From Saccoglossus kowalevskii (taxonomy: Eukaryota; Hemichordata; Enteropneusta; Harrimaniidae), in contig NW_003131853.1 in NCBI RefSeq assembly GCF_000003605.2, positions 1,298,749 to 1,321,119 of the forward strand: a stretch of 22,371 nucleotides of DNA, given 5' to 3'. How positions within the stretch are numbered: the first letter of the stretch is position 1; each line of letters begins with the position of its first letter. The notes beneath the pieces were generated by a model that saw nothing but the letters and a program-made list of their open reading frames with translations, was not told where the DNA came from and did no database searches. Below are positions 10,045 to 20,478 of the stretch, one piece after another. Both the position numbers and the translations under genes were made by a program.

Positions 10045-10313
10045 TTAAAGGGTGGTAGTCGTCGTGCCACGCATGTGCGAGGTATATGTATCTCATATAA
10101 ACAAAGATGGCGACTTTGACTGTTGCGCAGATCAACGAGTACAAACTGAGACGTTACCAAGCTTTAATTAGGTATTTTATTAGGTGTTTAGATGGTATCG
10201 GTCGAACCTCTAACTTGTGATTTCCATTAGAAGAGCGCAATGGATTATGGGAAGTTCAATGTTTATCAACACAAATATCGCACATGCGCAGTGCGACGAC
10301 TACCGCCCTTTAA
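10045..10313. mobile_element. TTAA-flanked MITE (269 bp) with internal short ORF
   Basis: The left end, TTAAAGGGTGGTAGTCGTCG, and the reverse complement of the right end (CGACGACTACCGCCCTTTAA) match at 19 of 20 bases. Similarity continues for about 35 bp (GCATGTGCG in both), giving long terminal inverted repeats. TTAA lies at both borders (10045-10048 and 10310-10313). Relatives are at 1-20, 2305-2437, 14149-14175 and about 19559-19655. There is no transposase. The centre contains a 37-codon open frame (10107-10220) with a good start context. Confidence 0.82.
10107..10220 (+). other. 37-codon ORF inside the MITE, possible captured or ancestral exon
   Basis: ATG at 10107 is preceded by AACAAAG (A at -3) and opens a frame reading MATLTVAQINEYKLRRYQAL and on to a TGA at 10218-10220. 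An AG/GTATTT sequence within it (10170) could serve as a splice donor. The first 22 residues look like ordinary protein, rich in charged and helix-forming residues. They could be the start of the parent transposon's protein or a host exon picked up by the element. No family is recognised, and expression is unproven. Confidence 0.25.
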
Positions 10314-10742
10314 TAATACAGATTGGGAGATATAACAGCTCTGATATACCAACACGAACGTGTTCATGAGAAAGTCATGTTTAGTACTTAATCTTTATAT
10401 GAAAAAAATGTCACTTGCACATTTAGATGATCTAATTGTATGAATAATAAGGACAAGCAATACAATAACAACAAACATCACTAATGAATACTACTACATA
10501 TATATCACTGTCGGACATAAAAGTGAAAACACAGAAATCGGCCTACTAACACAATAATGACATTATGTACCGTACACATCAGTGAATTTCATTACGTTTC
10601 TTTTACAGAAATATTATCTTCTACATCTTTAAGATAGAATCACACTAATGCATGCAAATGAAAATATTCCATTGTGGTCACGGTTAACATATTTTTTGTG
10701 TTTGTTACAGCCTCGTATTCTGGAAAGATTGTCAAATTATGA

Positions 10743-10786
10743 TGTTCCAGACACCGTCCCTCAAGTTGAGGGACGGTGTTCCAGAC
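10743..10786. repeat. Perfect 29-bp palindrome bounded by 10-bp direct repeats
   Basis: ACACCGTCCCTCAA (10751-10764), one central G, then the exact reverse complement (10766-10779). TGTTCCAGAC occurs directly repeated at 10743-10752 and 10777-10786. The arrangement is what a tiny fold-back insertion with a target duplication would leave, or it may be a template-switch product. The loop of a single base is too small for a microRNA precursor. Confidence 0.8.
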
Positions 10787-12181
10787 TACCTTTTTAAAAC
10801 AATCAAACCAGTAATTGTATAAATATCGTTGTTAAAACATAAAGTGCAAACCCTCACTTCGATTCAATTGCGAGGTTGCGTACCGATAAAGCCGCTCGTA
10901 AATGAACGTTGTTTATATTGACCAGATAAGACAAAGCAGACTCAAACATCCTATATGAATCGGGTTTAGGACTTTTGTCTGCTCCAGTATCGTTTACCGT
11001 TTATCGATCTTTGTTTGAATTCATTTAGAAACTCAATTTATTTGGTTGTTCCATACATGTGTACACAATAGATGTTTTACATGTAATGCCCAACAATGTT
11101 TGTTTCCGTTCTCCTGAAAGGAAATTCGTAATATTTCATTTGCATAAAAACGAAAGAATTTCACAATGTCGAACACGGGAAGTCTCTATTGCAGTGCTGA
11201 TATTTGTCATCCATACAGACAAGTGTGAAGATGTTCACAAATTATAGATACAAAAAAAATTGCAAAAACCGGCAATAAAGTTATTCCCATACAATTTTGA
11301 GGCGACAAAAAATCGTTATTTTGCCCTAAACTTTCTTGAAAGTCACTTTGAGGAATATTAAGTTATGGATTAGGTCTACTATCAAATCAGTAGTACACAA
11401 TTTAAAAAAATTATTTAGATATCTGGGTTTTTTTAATAATTCAGAATAACAAAAAGTACCCCGGGCCATCCGTCGGACACCATATCCCTAGTATTGTTTT
11501 CATCCTATGTTACCAGTTTGACAATTTGAGTTATGGCAAACGTCTCCGCCAATTGTAACATTCTTAATATAACTCATAACCTTAAAAGTGGTTGGAGATA
11601 ATAGTAGCACTAACAAAATGGCGGCTATTCATTTTTATCAAAGATTTTATCGATGAATAGGCCTTAACTTTTTTAGTCAGTGTCCTTGTTATCACGAACT
11701 ATAGCTCCATGATGGTACATAATAAACAAATAAAATTGTCATGCAATTTATAAACAACTTTTTCAGAATTGATAAGCTGGTTTCTACAGTGAATTTCATG
11801 AAGGCATAGATCTTTTTTTTATGACAATTTGTAAAATATTCAAACATTCATCCTGAAAGATACACGCTATAGAAACCATTGGTAACGCTCATTACTCGGG
11901 AGTCTTTGCGGGTTCCCTTCAATTCCTTCAATGATTTACGCGAAATAAAACTTTTACGGGCGTAGTGCATCCGCCAAGGCATTGTGATTGGTCATGTTTT
12001 TTTCAACTGTCCTTTTAATTTAATGAAACGATTATAAATATTTTTATACCAAAAAATTACTGTAGCTTATTGTTATTCTATTTCTCTTTATTTTTTGTTA
12101 TTTTACATCTATATCGCATTTTATTCAATATTAAAAGAGAATATAGAACGCAATAAATATTATTATTATTATGTATGCCAT

Positions 12182-12221
12182 TATGGTTATAGCATAGACC
12201 CTCTATGGTTATAGTAGGGAC
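12182..12221. repeat. 22-bp tandem motif with imperfect hairpin
   Basis: TATGGTTATAG occurs at 12182-12192 and again at 12204-12214. GACCCTCTAT (12197-12206) can pair imperfectly with ATAGTAGGGAC (12211-12221). The stem resembles that of the palindrome at 20108-20146. Confidence 0.5.
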
Positions 12222-12451
12222 ATTTTTGCTGCTGTTTTATCACCAATATTACGCCCCCAACGTCTGAAACTTGTAATACTTGTGCGTTGACGACAGTCAA
12301 GAAGAGAGGTCTTGTACAACTACCTCCTCCGTTTTCTAACGACAGAGCATTTTGTTTCTTCTTTTTAGCTCCCGGATTTACAGAATCGTTACATGTCGTG
12401 GATTCAAGTAATTTTCGATGTTATAAGTCGGTTGTTATTTGGAGTGGGAGA

Positions 12452-12459
12452 TCACATGA
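12452..12459 (+). promoter_or_regulatory. M-box/E-box-type site upstream of the ABHD start codon
   Basis: TCACATGA lies 11 bases before the ATG of the ABHD gene. It is the reverse complement of TCATGTGA, the preferred site of MiT/TFE bHLH-zip factors (MITF, TFEB, TFE3). A short motif can occur by chance, but the downstream ABHD-like exon has an equivalent site. Confidence 0.35.
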
Positions 12460-12470
12460 CGAAAACAAAC

Positions 12471-15400
12471 ATGGCCGCTTCTGACGATGTGACCGGAGGA
12501 GATGCACCGACTTCGCCGGTTATTAACAGTGAAGACGACAGGTAAACACAATCCATGTCAATTGTTCAACTCAGTCAATGATTTGAAGTATCTACAAATG
12601 GCAATCGGCAGAAAATATCACGTTTTATTCCAAATGGCGTCATCATCATGGTTAGTATTGAGGTCATTTGAAATACGAGTTTAGTTGCCTAAAACCGATC
12701 CTCGGACTGGGCGGACGATCGTTTTGATCTGTGAATATATACTATTGTTCAATGAATTAATTTGTTTTCGTCAATACTGCAACTACAACTGCCACACCCG
12801 CAAATTAACGTTACTAATGACGTGCCAAAATCGTGATACTGAACAAGATGTACTGGCCATACTGCAGTGTGCATTGCAGGACGAACCCTTTCGAATCACG
12901 CGGTGAAGCCTTTGAATTGAAACTCCTGCACAATACCTTTGTGGGCTGTGGATTGAGAAAACAAAACGGACTTTCGTTTAGTCAGTTATTAGTAAACAAA
13001 AACAAAACAATGCATCATTTTAGTATGGTACTAATGACAGCTAAATCTTAAACCCTCCCAGGTGTCTACATGATACGCCCCTTACTGGCAGGTGATTTAA
13101 CTGTAAAATGTATAATGACTCAGCCAAAACAATAAAGCATGGCCAATATATAGGTTTTAAAATAAAAAATAGGCTTACCATAGTAATTATTAACTGGGAA
13201 GCCTACATGCAAATACCCAGAATTTATTTATTTTGCAAAAAATTGTACTTCCGAGCAATATAGATTTATTGAGTTTAAAAAAGTTGGGGTCACCAGCCTA
13301 ATTTTCGAGAAAATGATGATTGTATTTTAGTGGATAGTGGCCATTTTGGCAGTATTATAATGCTTTTACCATAGGTTCTAATGACACATATTATGCCTTG
13401 TTTTTGAATTACAAAATGTGCTTTACGAATTACTTCAATGAAAGCGAATAATTACGAATAATTACTACATATGTACATGTACTGCATATTGGTATTGACT
13501 GCAAAAATATGCAAATGAAGATAAATTAGTCCTTTCTAAAGTTGCCTTTTCTAGACATTTGAAGAACTACGGTACTCCAATTGCCTCAGGGCATTTTGAC
13601 ACGTCATTTATGTTCTTTGATGTTACGGTTATACATATTTATTTAGAATCAAAAATCAAATTAACAAGAAATAGTTACGTGAATGAGTCACATGTTCATG
13701 TAATAATGAGCCATCTTCATAGTACGCTGCCATATACCGGTAGTTAGTAAAAAAAACTGTCAAAACCAAAGTGATGTGCCTCTGTTAAAGCTTAATATGT
13801 GTTTCCACAAAATTGAATAAATTCAGTAAATTGACTAAAAAAAATAATCTTTATAGCTTTTTGAAAACCTGGATCTAAAACGAAACAAAATATTTGAAAA
13901 TCATCCCGGAAATGACGCATATGACGCATATGAAATGATGTCTTGGTCGAGATAGAGGTGTCATTAATTCTTTGATATCAATGTTAAATTACTAGCCAAT
14001 GACGTCGCTTGTATCAACCATCTTAATGAACATATGATATCAGGTGATAACCTCATAGTATTTATAGACAAATATTGACAGGTGATGCCAACCAGATCCA
14101 TTTTGTAATGATTTTATAAGGGTTTGATCAAATCCACAGTGATATTATTTAAAAGGCAGTGGTCGTTCTGACTGCTTGGTTTTGAATTTTTGTGTAAATG
14201 AACAACATATTTTCCATTATCGCTGTTCTAGAATACTGTGGCTGAGATAAGTTTTTAGAACATGTGCTTTCAATATATCTGTCGTTTAGTTCGTGATGCT
14301 TTCTCTTTGTGTGGTTGATGAAAACCACACAATCTTGAAGAGTTTCATTTTTTTTATTTCCAGTTGGTGGTCATTCAGAAGTTGGCTTAAATGGTGCCCA
14401 ACATCAGAATTTGATCTTTATAAAGCTGAGAAAAAAGTGCTCAAACGTAAGTCAAATTTGCAAAGTCATTAACTGTTTACCAGTACTATTGATTCATTTT
14501 GATGTACGGGGTGGGCGGTTTGTATATGTGTTCTCTCTGATCTTTATGCTGAATATAATTGCCCTGATCCTGAGTTGATCTCACTTTGTTATAGATGTGA
14601 AGACCAAGTTTGAAACCAAACACATCAACACAGTGGATGGGCAAAGGATATGGACTTTAATAGTTAACTCAGACAAGTCGTCGAAAGTACCGCTTGTCTT
14701 TGTGCATGGTTTTGGAGGTGGTATTGGACTATGGGTTCAAAATATTGACAAAATGTCAAGTAGCCGTCCCTTTTATGCTTTCGATTTACTGGGTTTTGGA
14801 AGGAGTTCCCGACCGTCTTTTCCGACGGACTCCTGGCAAGCTGAGGATCAATTTGTTGACTCCATTGAAAATTGGCGAAAAGCTATCAACCTGGATAGGT
14901 TTATTCTTGCTGGACACAGTCTAGGTGCTTTCTTAGCATGCTCATACAGTATTAAATACCCAGAGAGAGTGCGACATGTAGTGTGCATCGACCCGTGGGG
15001 GTTTCCTGAAAAACCACAAGAATCTGAGATGGAAAGACGAGTGCCTATGTGGGCAAGAGCTGTTGGATCATTACTGAAACCATTCAATCTGCTTGCTGGT
15101 CTCCGGGCTGCAGGACCCTTAGGTGAGTTTACTATGGGTTAGTTAATGTAAAACTTGTTATTTTTACCTTGCCCGTACCATCAAAGATGGAAGGGAAAGG
15201 TATATTAAGGGAAAGATTTCTGTCCGGCGTTGTCGTTGTCGTCGTTGTCGTCGTTAATAATTGTTATTGTGTGCTTAATAACTTTACTAATTCTATTCCA
15301 AACTTCATCAAACTTGGTCACCATATTCATCAGTATAAAGTCTTTCCTGAGTTTGAACAACAGATGTCCTGTATGAAAATATCATGCAAAAATTGAGAAA

Positions 15401-18320
15401 ATCTGATAAAATATTTTTACTGTTTCTACTTGACTGATCACTGGTGATACACATCAAAGGTGATCTCAGTGGAAATATGCATTGTTGTATGTGTTCAATG
15501 AAGCAAATCATTTATCTTGTAATAATATCCTTGGTAATGTATCTCCCAAATCCCATGGGAATACTATACTGGGTTTCAAAACCAACTCATGGAGAGATTT
15601 TTTGCACAGTCCGATACACATTTGCAAACCTACTAATAAAATATTTACAGAAAACAAGATGTCAGAAACTCAATATAAGCCCTTCTATGAACTGGGTGCC
15701 AAACTTTGATCAAGATCTGAAGCTAATAGAAAATCTGTTTAGTTCAAAGTTATCAAATCAAAAACAATACATAAAAAATACATAAAAATCAAAACGTTGC
15801 ATCCACATTTAAAGAAAAGAAAAGAAAAGAAAAGAAAATTGTACTAAAATATATGTATTCTGTATTTGACAAACAGTTTATTCGACAAATGAAAATTCAC
15901 AGGAATTTGTTTCAGCTATTAGAACAGAATGATAGAGTTTTTATAATACTAATTTAAAACGCACTTCAAAAAGATTTAAGTGTTTGAAGATGTAGATTCT
16001 CAGGAGGCAACAGTACTGTTGACTTCTCTCTCCACTGGACACCAACTAACTATTTAAGTTGATTTGCATACAAAGCAGAGCTTGCAACATGATAGCTTTT
16101 CATAGAGGGTTTTTTTTTTTACTTTTCATATAATAAGTAGTCACACAATGAGGCAGTTCATATTTGTCTCATTGAATCATTAATTTTTGACAGACACCTG
16201 TACAAAATACTTGAACAAAAGCCAGCTAAGATTTTCTGTATCTTGCATGTTTTATGAATTTATTTACGTCTAAATGCAGCACTTTTTTCCGAGATGAAGC
16301 AATTGTTTTTATACTAAAATATATGAATAACTTTGAATAAAGCTGGAAATTATGTCCTTTAGAATAATTAAACAAATTAGGCACCAATGTTATTTACATC
16401 TATTAAGGACATTCGGTAGACTGATTCCCCACTGTTGGTTCAACCCCAAAACTTGTTTGTATTCAAAATTAATTATGACAATGCATATTTATATTGAAAC
16501 GAACTATGATAAAGGGAATTATATTTGTATTTCTGTGTTCATTACATCATGATTCCTATGTATGTAGTTTAAGATCATCATTATATGTTCATTTTTCATT
16601 GTAATATTATAATAAAAATATTTTATTTTTTGTTATAAACTACATGTTATTTAGGTCCTAGGTTGGTGCGAAGATTTCGACCTGATTTCCAGAATAAATT
16701 TTCTATTTTCGAGGACGACACTATATACAATTACATTTATCACTGCAATGCCCAAACTCCGAGGTAAGTCACTTTTACATCACAAACAGGAAAGCTAGCA
16801 ATTGACCTAATTTTACTGAAAACTTAGCATGACACTCCTGTATAACCTAATGCGATTTCTTATTGTGTTTCATACAGTGGTGAGATTGCATTTAAGCAAA
16901 TGCAGATACCCTGGGGATGGGCCAAGAATCCTATGATTAAGAGGATTAGAGCGCTGCAGTCGGATATCCCGATGACGTTCATCTACGGATCCAGGTCCTA
17001 TATGAATTCCTCAATGGGACAAAGTACAAAATACATCAGAAATAACTCTCAGGTTGATGTACATGTAAGTATTTTACTTTGTTAATGAGATGCACATTTA
17101 GTGTTGACAGACAGTAATAAAATGAATTGAATGATTATGTGAGAGTAATGATTTTTCGAATACAATGACAATTCAGGGTTTAGTTGTCTCAGAATTAGCT
17201 TAGGACCAGCGTCATTTTATGTTTCTAATTATTTGCTAAATTTTATGTGTACCGGTAAAACAGTAAATTTTACAGAAAACGTTTTGTCTGAAGTGGACCA
17301 GGACCAGCAAACTGCTGATGTCTAAGTCACTGAAATTACAACTTTAAAAAGACTCATTTGTTTTAGTTTAGTTTTCCTAACAACTGTTACAACCTTTTCA
17401 TATCAGATATCCTAGAAAAGTGTATATTTCAACACAGATAGATTATTTTGGTCTTGCACCATTATATGGACATGTTATAACCCCATGCCAGTATAATTTG
17501 GCCACTTTTGCCATCAATAAGACAAAGACTGCATTCCGTACTTACAAACTGTTAGAAGATGGCCAGTCTGATTACAATAAGTTTCTATTCTATTTGTCTT
17601 CAATAACACAGTAGATTCATGCATATGTTTAACCGGTATATATATATATGAGTTTGATGTGCTTATTTTGAAGAGGCAAGGTAACTGTAATAGTGATTTC
17701 TACTATACTGTAGATGTAAATAATTTTCTTCTCTGAATCCAAGGGAATGAGGTTACTATGAACTGTACTTGTTTTCTCTTTATGTGTACATACCCAAGAA
17801 CTTCTATTATGTGTTTAGTAGTCATCATCACTACATTATACTTCCCCATACTATTCGCCTGTGTTCATGAAAACCAATGTTCATATTTACCGATAATTGG
17901 TTTGAATTATTAATGAGTCAAATGTCAATCAATATGCCTATTCGTGTAAACAGTATTACCTGAGATGGCTTTCTAAATTTGAATGATGAACTGGTTGAGC
18001 AGGTGATTTTACCATAATATCTATGTCTGTGGATGGAAACTTTTGCCGCAGAGCTAAACGTTGTCAATCTGATCAAAAGTGAATTACAAAATATCTGTCA
18101 ACACTTGATTAAATATCACATCAAGAAAAAGCAAAGCCAAACTTGTCATATTTCATATACATGTATGGTCACCTAATTCATAACATAACCTCTTGTGAGA
18201 CTAATTCAGTATTCAATTTTATTTATTCAGATTGTCCAGGGTGCTGGCCACCACGTCTACGCAGAGAAACCAGATGAATTCCACTACATTATGCTAAAAT
18301 TACTGAAAGATGTACAATAA
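12471..18320 (+). CDS. ABHD4/ABHD5-type alpha/beta hydrolase (6 coding exons, 355 aa)
   Basis: The coding exons are 12471-12541, 14364-14446, 14595-15122, 16655-16763, 16878-17064 and 18231-18320 (TAA). Intron phases are 2, 1, 1, 2, 0, and the joined frame stays open. The protein matches the ABHD4/ABHD5 (CGI-58) family along its length, and its 355 residues compare with about 340-350 in vertebrates. An acidic N-terminus (1-24) is followed by a Trp-rich segment ([14 protein letters not shown], 25-38), the lipid-droplet anchor known in ABHD5. HGFGGG (89-94) forms the oxyanion region. GHSLG carries the nucleophile Ser160, which vertebrate ABHD5 replaces with Asn. FEDDT (246-250) and [13 protein letters not shown] (254-266) are family signatures. 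GAGHH holds the likely catalytic His333. The acid position is Asn307, and HX4D reads HX4E (338). Stretches such as PFNLLAGLR and WGWAKNP are closer to ABHD5 than ABHD4, so it may be the pre-duplication ABHD4/5 type. Expected roles are cytosolic or lipid-droplet: lipase co-activation or N-acylphospholipid/lysophospholipid hydrolysis. Confidence 0.93.
13912..13929. repeat. 9-bp tandem repeat ATGACGCAT x2
   Basis: Two exact adjacent copies within ABHD intron 1. Each contains TGACGCA, similar to a CRE-like bZIP site; function is unproven. Confidence 0.7.
14149..14175. repeat. Solo end of the TTAA miniature element family
   Basis: TTAAAAGGCAGTGGTCGT and the following bases align with the left terminus of the element at 2305 (TTAAAGGGCAGCAGTCGT) with few differences. 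No matching right end was found nearby, so it is a truncated relic inside ABHD intron 1, about 190 bp before exon 2. Confidence 0.45.
15228..15255. repeat. GTC/GTT trinucleotide repeat
   Basis: 28 bases of alternating CGT/TGT triplets within ABHD intron 3. Confidence 0.85.
15811..15838. repeat. (AAAGA)5 microsatellite
   Basis: Five full AAAGA units plus three bases, within ABHD intron 3. Confidence 0.9.
17065..18230 (+). other. Intron 5 of the ABHD gene
   Basis: The donor GTAAGT and acceptor TTTATTCAG are both strong, and the phase is 0. It includes a short TA run near 17638-17649. The open frame at about 17420-17614 shows no family resemblance and is left out. Confidence 0.8.
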
Positions 18321-18615
18321 TTCCCAGCTCTGATATGGGGCCATGATGTGCGCATGGTATCAATGAACGCATATGTAGACGTCTTCCAAATTCAGGAATT
18401 TTTTAAATGCAAATGTCCTAAGAAACAGTACATGCATTACCATGTCATTATGAAATTCCTCATGGATTATCATTAATTGATAGATCAATTATTGATGTGT
18501 CACAAAATAATGACATTTGGTTATCTATATGATTGTCTGCAGTGATTGCTCGCAAGACGTTTCAACTTGTGACTTAGCAATGTCTGCTGTTCCTTTGTTT
18601 TTGGATCAGAACTAT
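18321..18615 (+). other. Probable 3' UTR of the ABHD gene
   Basis: This follows the TAA stop at 18318-18320. No canonical AATAAA is found in the first 300 bases, so either the 3' UTR is long or a variant signal is used. Nothing else is recognised. Confidence 0.4.
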
Positions 18616-18803
18616 TACTGTAAAATACTTTATTTTAGACTTTTTGGGTGTTTTGTATGGAATTTATTTTCACTGATTTTTGTTGAGTTGAATGTAAAAT
18701 AACAGAAAAATGGTATATTCGCTGGATTTTATTTTCACTGAATCATTTCTTCAGCGAAAATAGCAAAAATTAATTCCAAGCGAAAATTTTGTATTTTACA
18801 GTA
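18616..18803. mobile_element. TA-flanked MITE (188 bp)
   Basis: TACTGTAAAATAC (18616-18628) is repeated exactly in reverse complement at 18791-18803. Beyond these 13 bp the two ends stay only loosely similar. TA at both borders suggests a Tc1/mariner-type TA target duplication. The inside has GCGAAAAT-type words in both orientations and no ORF. It lies within the likely 3' UTR or just downstream of the ABHD gene. Confidence 0.65.
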
Positions 18804-19558
18804 CTAGAAATTAATATTTACATCAAATTTACATTAGCAAATGTTTTGATTTTTGATTTGTTCGCTTTGATCTCATTGCAGCTGAATACAGAATTTGAAG
18901 ATGTTTTTTTAGTGTCTTTGTAATGTATGTGGTCACTCAATTCCTGGTCTGCAAACCCCTGAATTTATTTCATCAACATTCGCATGCAAGTAAATAATCA
19001 TATCACACTGGTAGAGATAGTCAAATCAGTTACGTCTAACTGTCCAAGACATGTGACGTGGGTATTATGTTTTAAACCAGATCCCCCTTAAAGCGTCACA
19101 TGATGTCTGACATCGTATTGACTTACATATACATAACAGCAAAAACTGAGATTAATTATTGCAATGGAGATGATACTGAATATACTTGGTAATACGCTTA
19201 AACAAAATATTTTTTTTTGTGTTTTTTGGAAGAACCGTTTTTGCTCTATCACAAGCGCATTTGATATAGAAGCACATATAAACCAACAGCCACATTTGTC
19301 GTATACTGCATCATTAAAATATTACTTATTTTGACCATAGAAACACCTCTGTAATTTATGTAAGCATATGCATTACTAATAGAGCAAATATGGTAGCACG
19401 TCTTGTTCAACTTATTATTTCCTGATCAGAGGAAGTTCATTTGTATCTCAGACATGCCTGGACTGACTACGGTATATTCTAACTTTGTATATACATCATG
19501 TCATACATATCCATATTCATTTGTTTCAAAATCCAATTTACGATCTATTTAAATTGCT
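18804..19558. other. Intergenic or 3' UTR; possible third relic of the duplicated unit
   Basis: No gene is seen. Around 19215-19350, words in the same order as in unit B (CACAAGCGCATTT; GAAGC..CATA..CCAACAG; AAACACCT) suggest a strongly diverged third copy of the unit at 3836-6790. Confidence 0.3.
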
Positions 19559-19655
19559 TAAAAATTGGTAGTTGTCATGCCACGAAATGCGATTTATAAC
19601 GACGTACACAACACATGTAAAATACATTGCTGCATGGCATTTCGGTTTAACGAAT
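19559..19655. mobile_element. Degraded copy of the TTAA miniature element
   Basis: TTAAAAATTGGTAGTTGTCATGCCACG aligns with the left end of the element at 10045 (TTAAAGGGTGGTAGTCGTCGTGCCACG), written here by start: TTAAAAATTGGTAGTTGTC. The interior ACA-rich stretch followed by TGTAAAATACATTG matches the interior of the element at 2305-2437. The right terminal repeat is eroded (ATTTCGGTTTAA near 19637-19649). Confidence 0.5.
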
Positions 19656-20091
19656 GCACTTTCAGAGCTCTGACATTCCTTGACTGATAGCAACCAAACT
19701 TGTATTGAACATCACGTCAGATATAGTGATATGCGTTTGTTGCAACTTCTGATTCAAAATGACTTATTCATTTCAGTTTTGTTTATATTACACAACAGGG
19801 TCTGTGTATGTATCATGACTTTATACTTTTTAATAATTTAAATACAATTTTGCGAGTAAACTTGCACCATCTGTTTAACTAACTACTTTGTGTGTTTCTG
19901 ACAAAGAAAAACTGTTCTGTATAATAAACAAACACGATGCATCCCAGTCGTTCTACTGATAAATACATTTCATGTAAAATCACAAATTATTTGTTGTGTC
20001 AATACTCAGTGCAATGTACGTGTTTTCATTGTGTTTTTTAGACAATTGTTTTTAATTTATTTTACATGTAATTGCAGCTGATAAAGGATTG
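19656..20091. other. AT-rich intergenic or 3' UTR; no gene
   Basis: Only AT-rich sequence is seen, with one AATAAA at 19923-19928 that could be a poly(A) signal. No exon is recognisable. Confidence 0.35.
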
Positions 20092-20097
20092 AATAAA
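20092..20097 (+). terminator. Candidate distal poly(A) signal of the ABHD gene
   Basis: AATAAA lies 1.77 kb after the stop codon; a competing AATAAA is at 19923-19928. Either would imply a long 3' UTR containing the TA-flanked element. Without transcripts this is tentative. Confidence 0.2.
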
Positions 20098-20100
20098 ATA

Positions 20101-20153
20101 CTTTTATCACAGTCCCTCTATCATGTAGATAGATAGTGGGACTGTGCTTTTAT
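20101..20153. repeat. 39-bp palindrome flanked by 7-bp direct repeats
   Basis: CACAGTCCC (20108-20116) pairs with GGGACTGTG (20138-20146), and after one mismatch CTATC pairs with GATAG, leaving a 9-base loop. CTTTTAT is directly repeated on both sides (20101-20107 and 20147-20153), as expected for a target duplication. It shares the GTCCCTC stem core with the palindrome at 10751-10779. Confidence 0.75.
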
Positions 20154-20478
20154 ACAAATATTTCTGTTGTCTGTTTTTACTCAATCACTGGTGTGTGTTG
20201 TTTTGGATACATATTTTATTGCTTGACTTGTTTCTTCTTTATGTTTTAATTAATGAACTTTGAATGAGCTAATTATACCTATTACTAGTAGACTAAATTA
20301 AATTAAATCAGCTTTCTAATTATGCTAATTGTATTCCCATTTCAAATTTCATTTGTGAGTATGAAGGATTTAGAGAAACAAAATTAAAATTTCACATGGG
20401 GTAAAAAAATTGTCATATGTTAATGATAATATTTGCAAAAAAAACAAAAATTAAAAAAAAAAGAACAGAATCTAAGAA
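20154..20478. other. AT-rich intergenic stretch, no gene
   Basis: Nothing recognisable; A-rich runs lie just before the LINE remnant at about 20436-20462. Confidence 0.4.

Larger units (their letters stand above)
10314..12451. other. Intergenic stretch upstream of the ABHD gene; palindromes only
   Basis: No exon can be supported over about 2.1 kb. It contains the 29-bp palindrome at 10751-10779, a tandem motif and hairpin near 12182-12221, ATT-rich low complexity near 12155-12170, and an imperfect inverted pair around GGCTATTCAT (about 11623-11663). The right edge presumably holds the ABHD promoter; I see no TATA box there. Confidence 0.4.
12542..14363 (+). other. Intron 1 of the ABHD gene
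   Basis: It opens with GTAAAC and ends TTTTATTTCCAG. It contains an exact 9-bp tandem repeat ATGACGCAT (13912-13929) and a solo end of the TTAA element family (14149-14175), but no recognisable second gene. Confidence 0.8.
15123..16654 (+). other. Intron 3 of the ABHD gene
   Basis: The donor is GTGAGT and the acceptor TTATTTAG. It contains a GTC/GTT microsatellite (15228-15255), an AAAGA pentanucleotide repeat (15811-15838) and short chance open frames. No second exon set or RNA gene is recognised. Confidence 0.8.

Noticed and set aside
17420-17614. 64-residue open frame inside ABHD intron 5
   Set aside because: It lies between two exons that join perfectly in phase 0 and shows no family resemblance.
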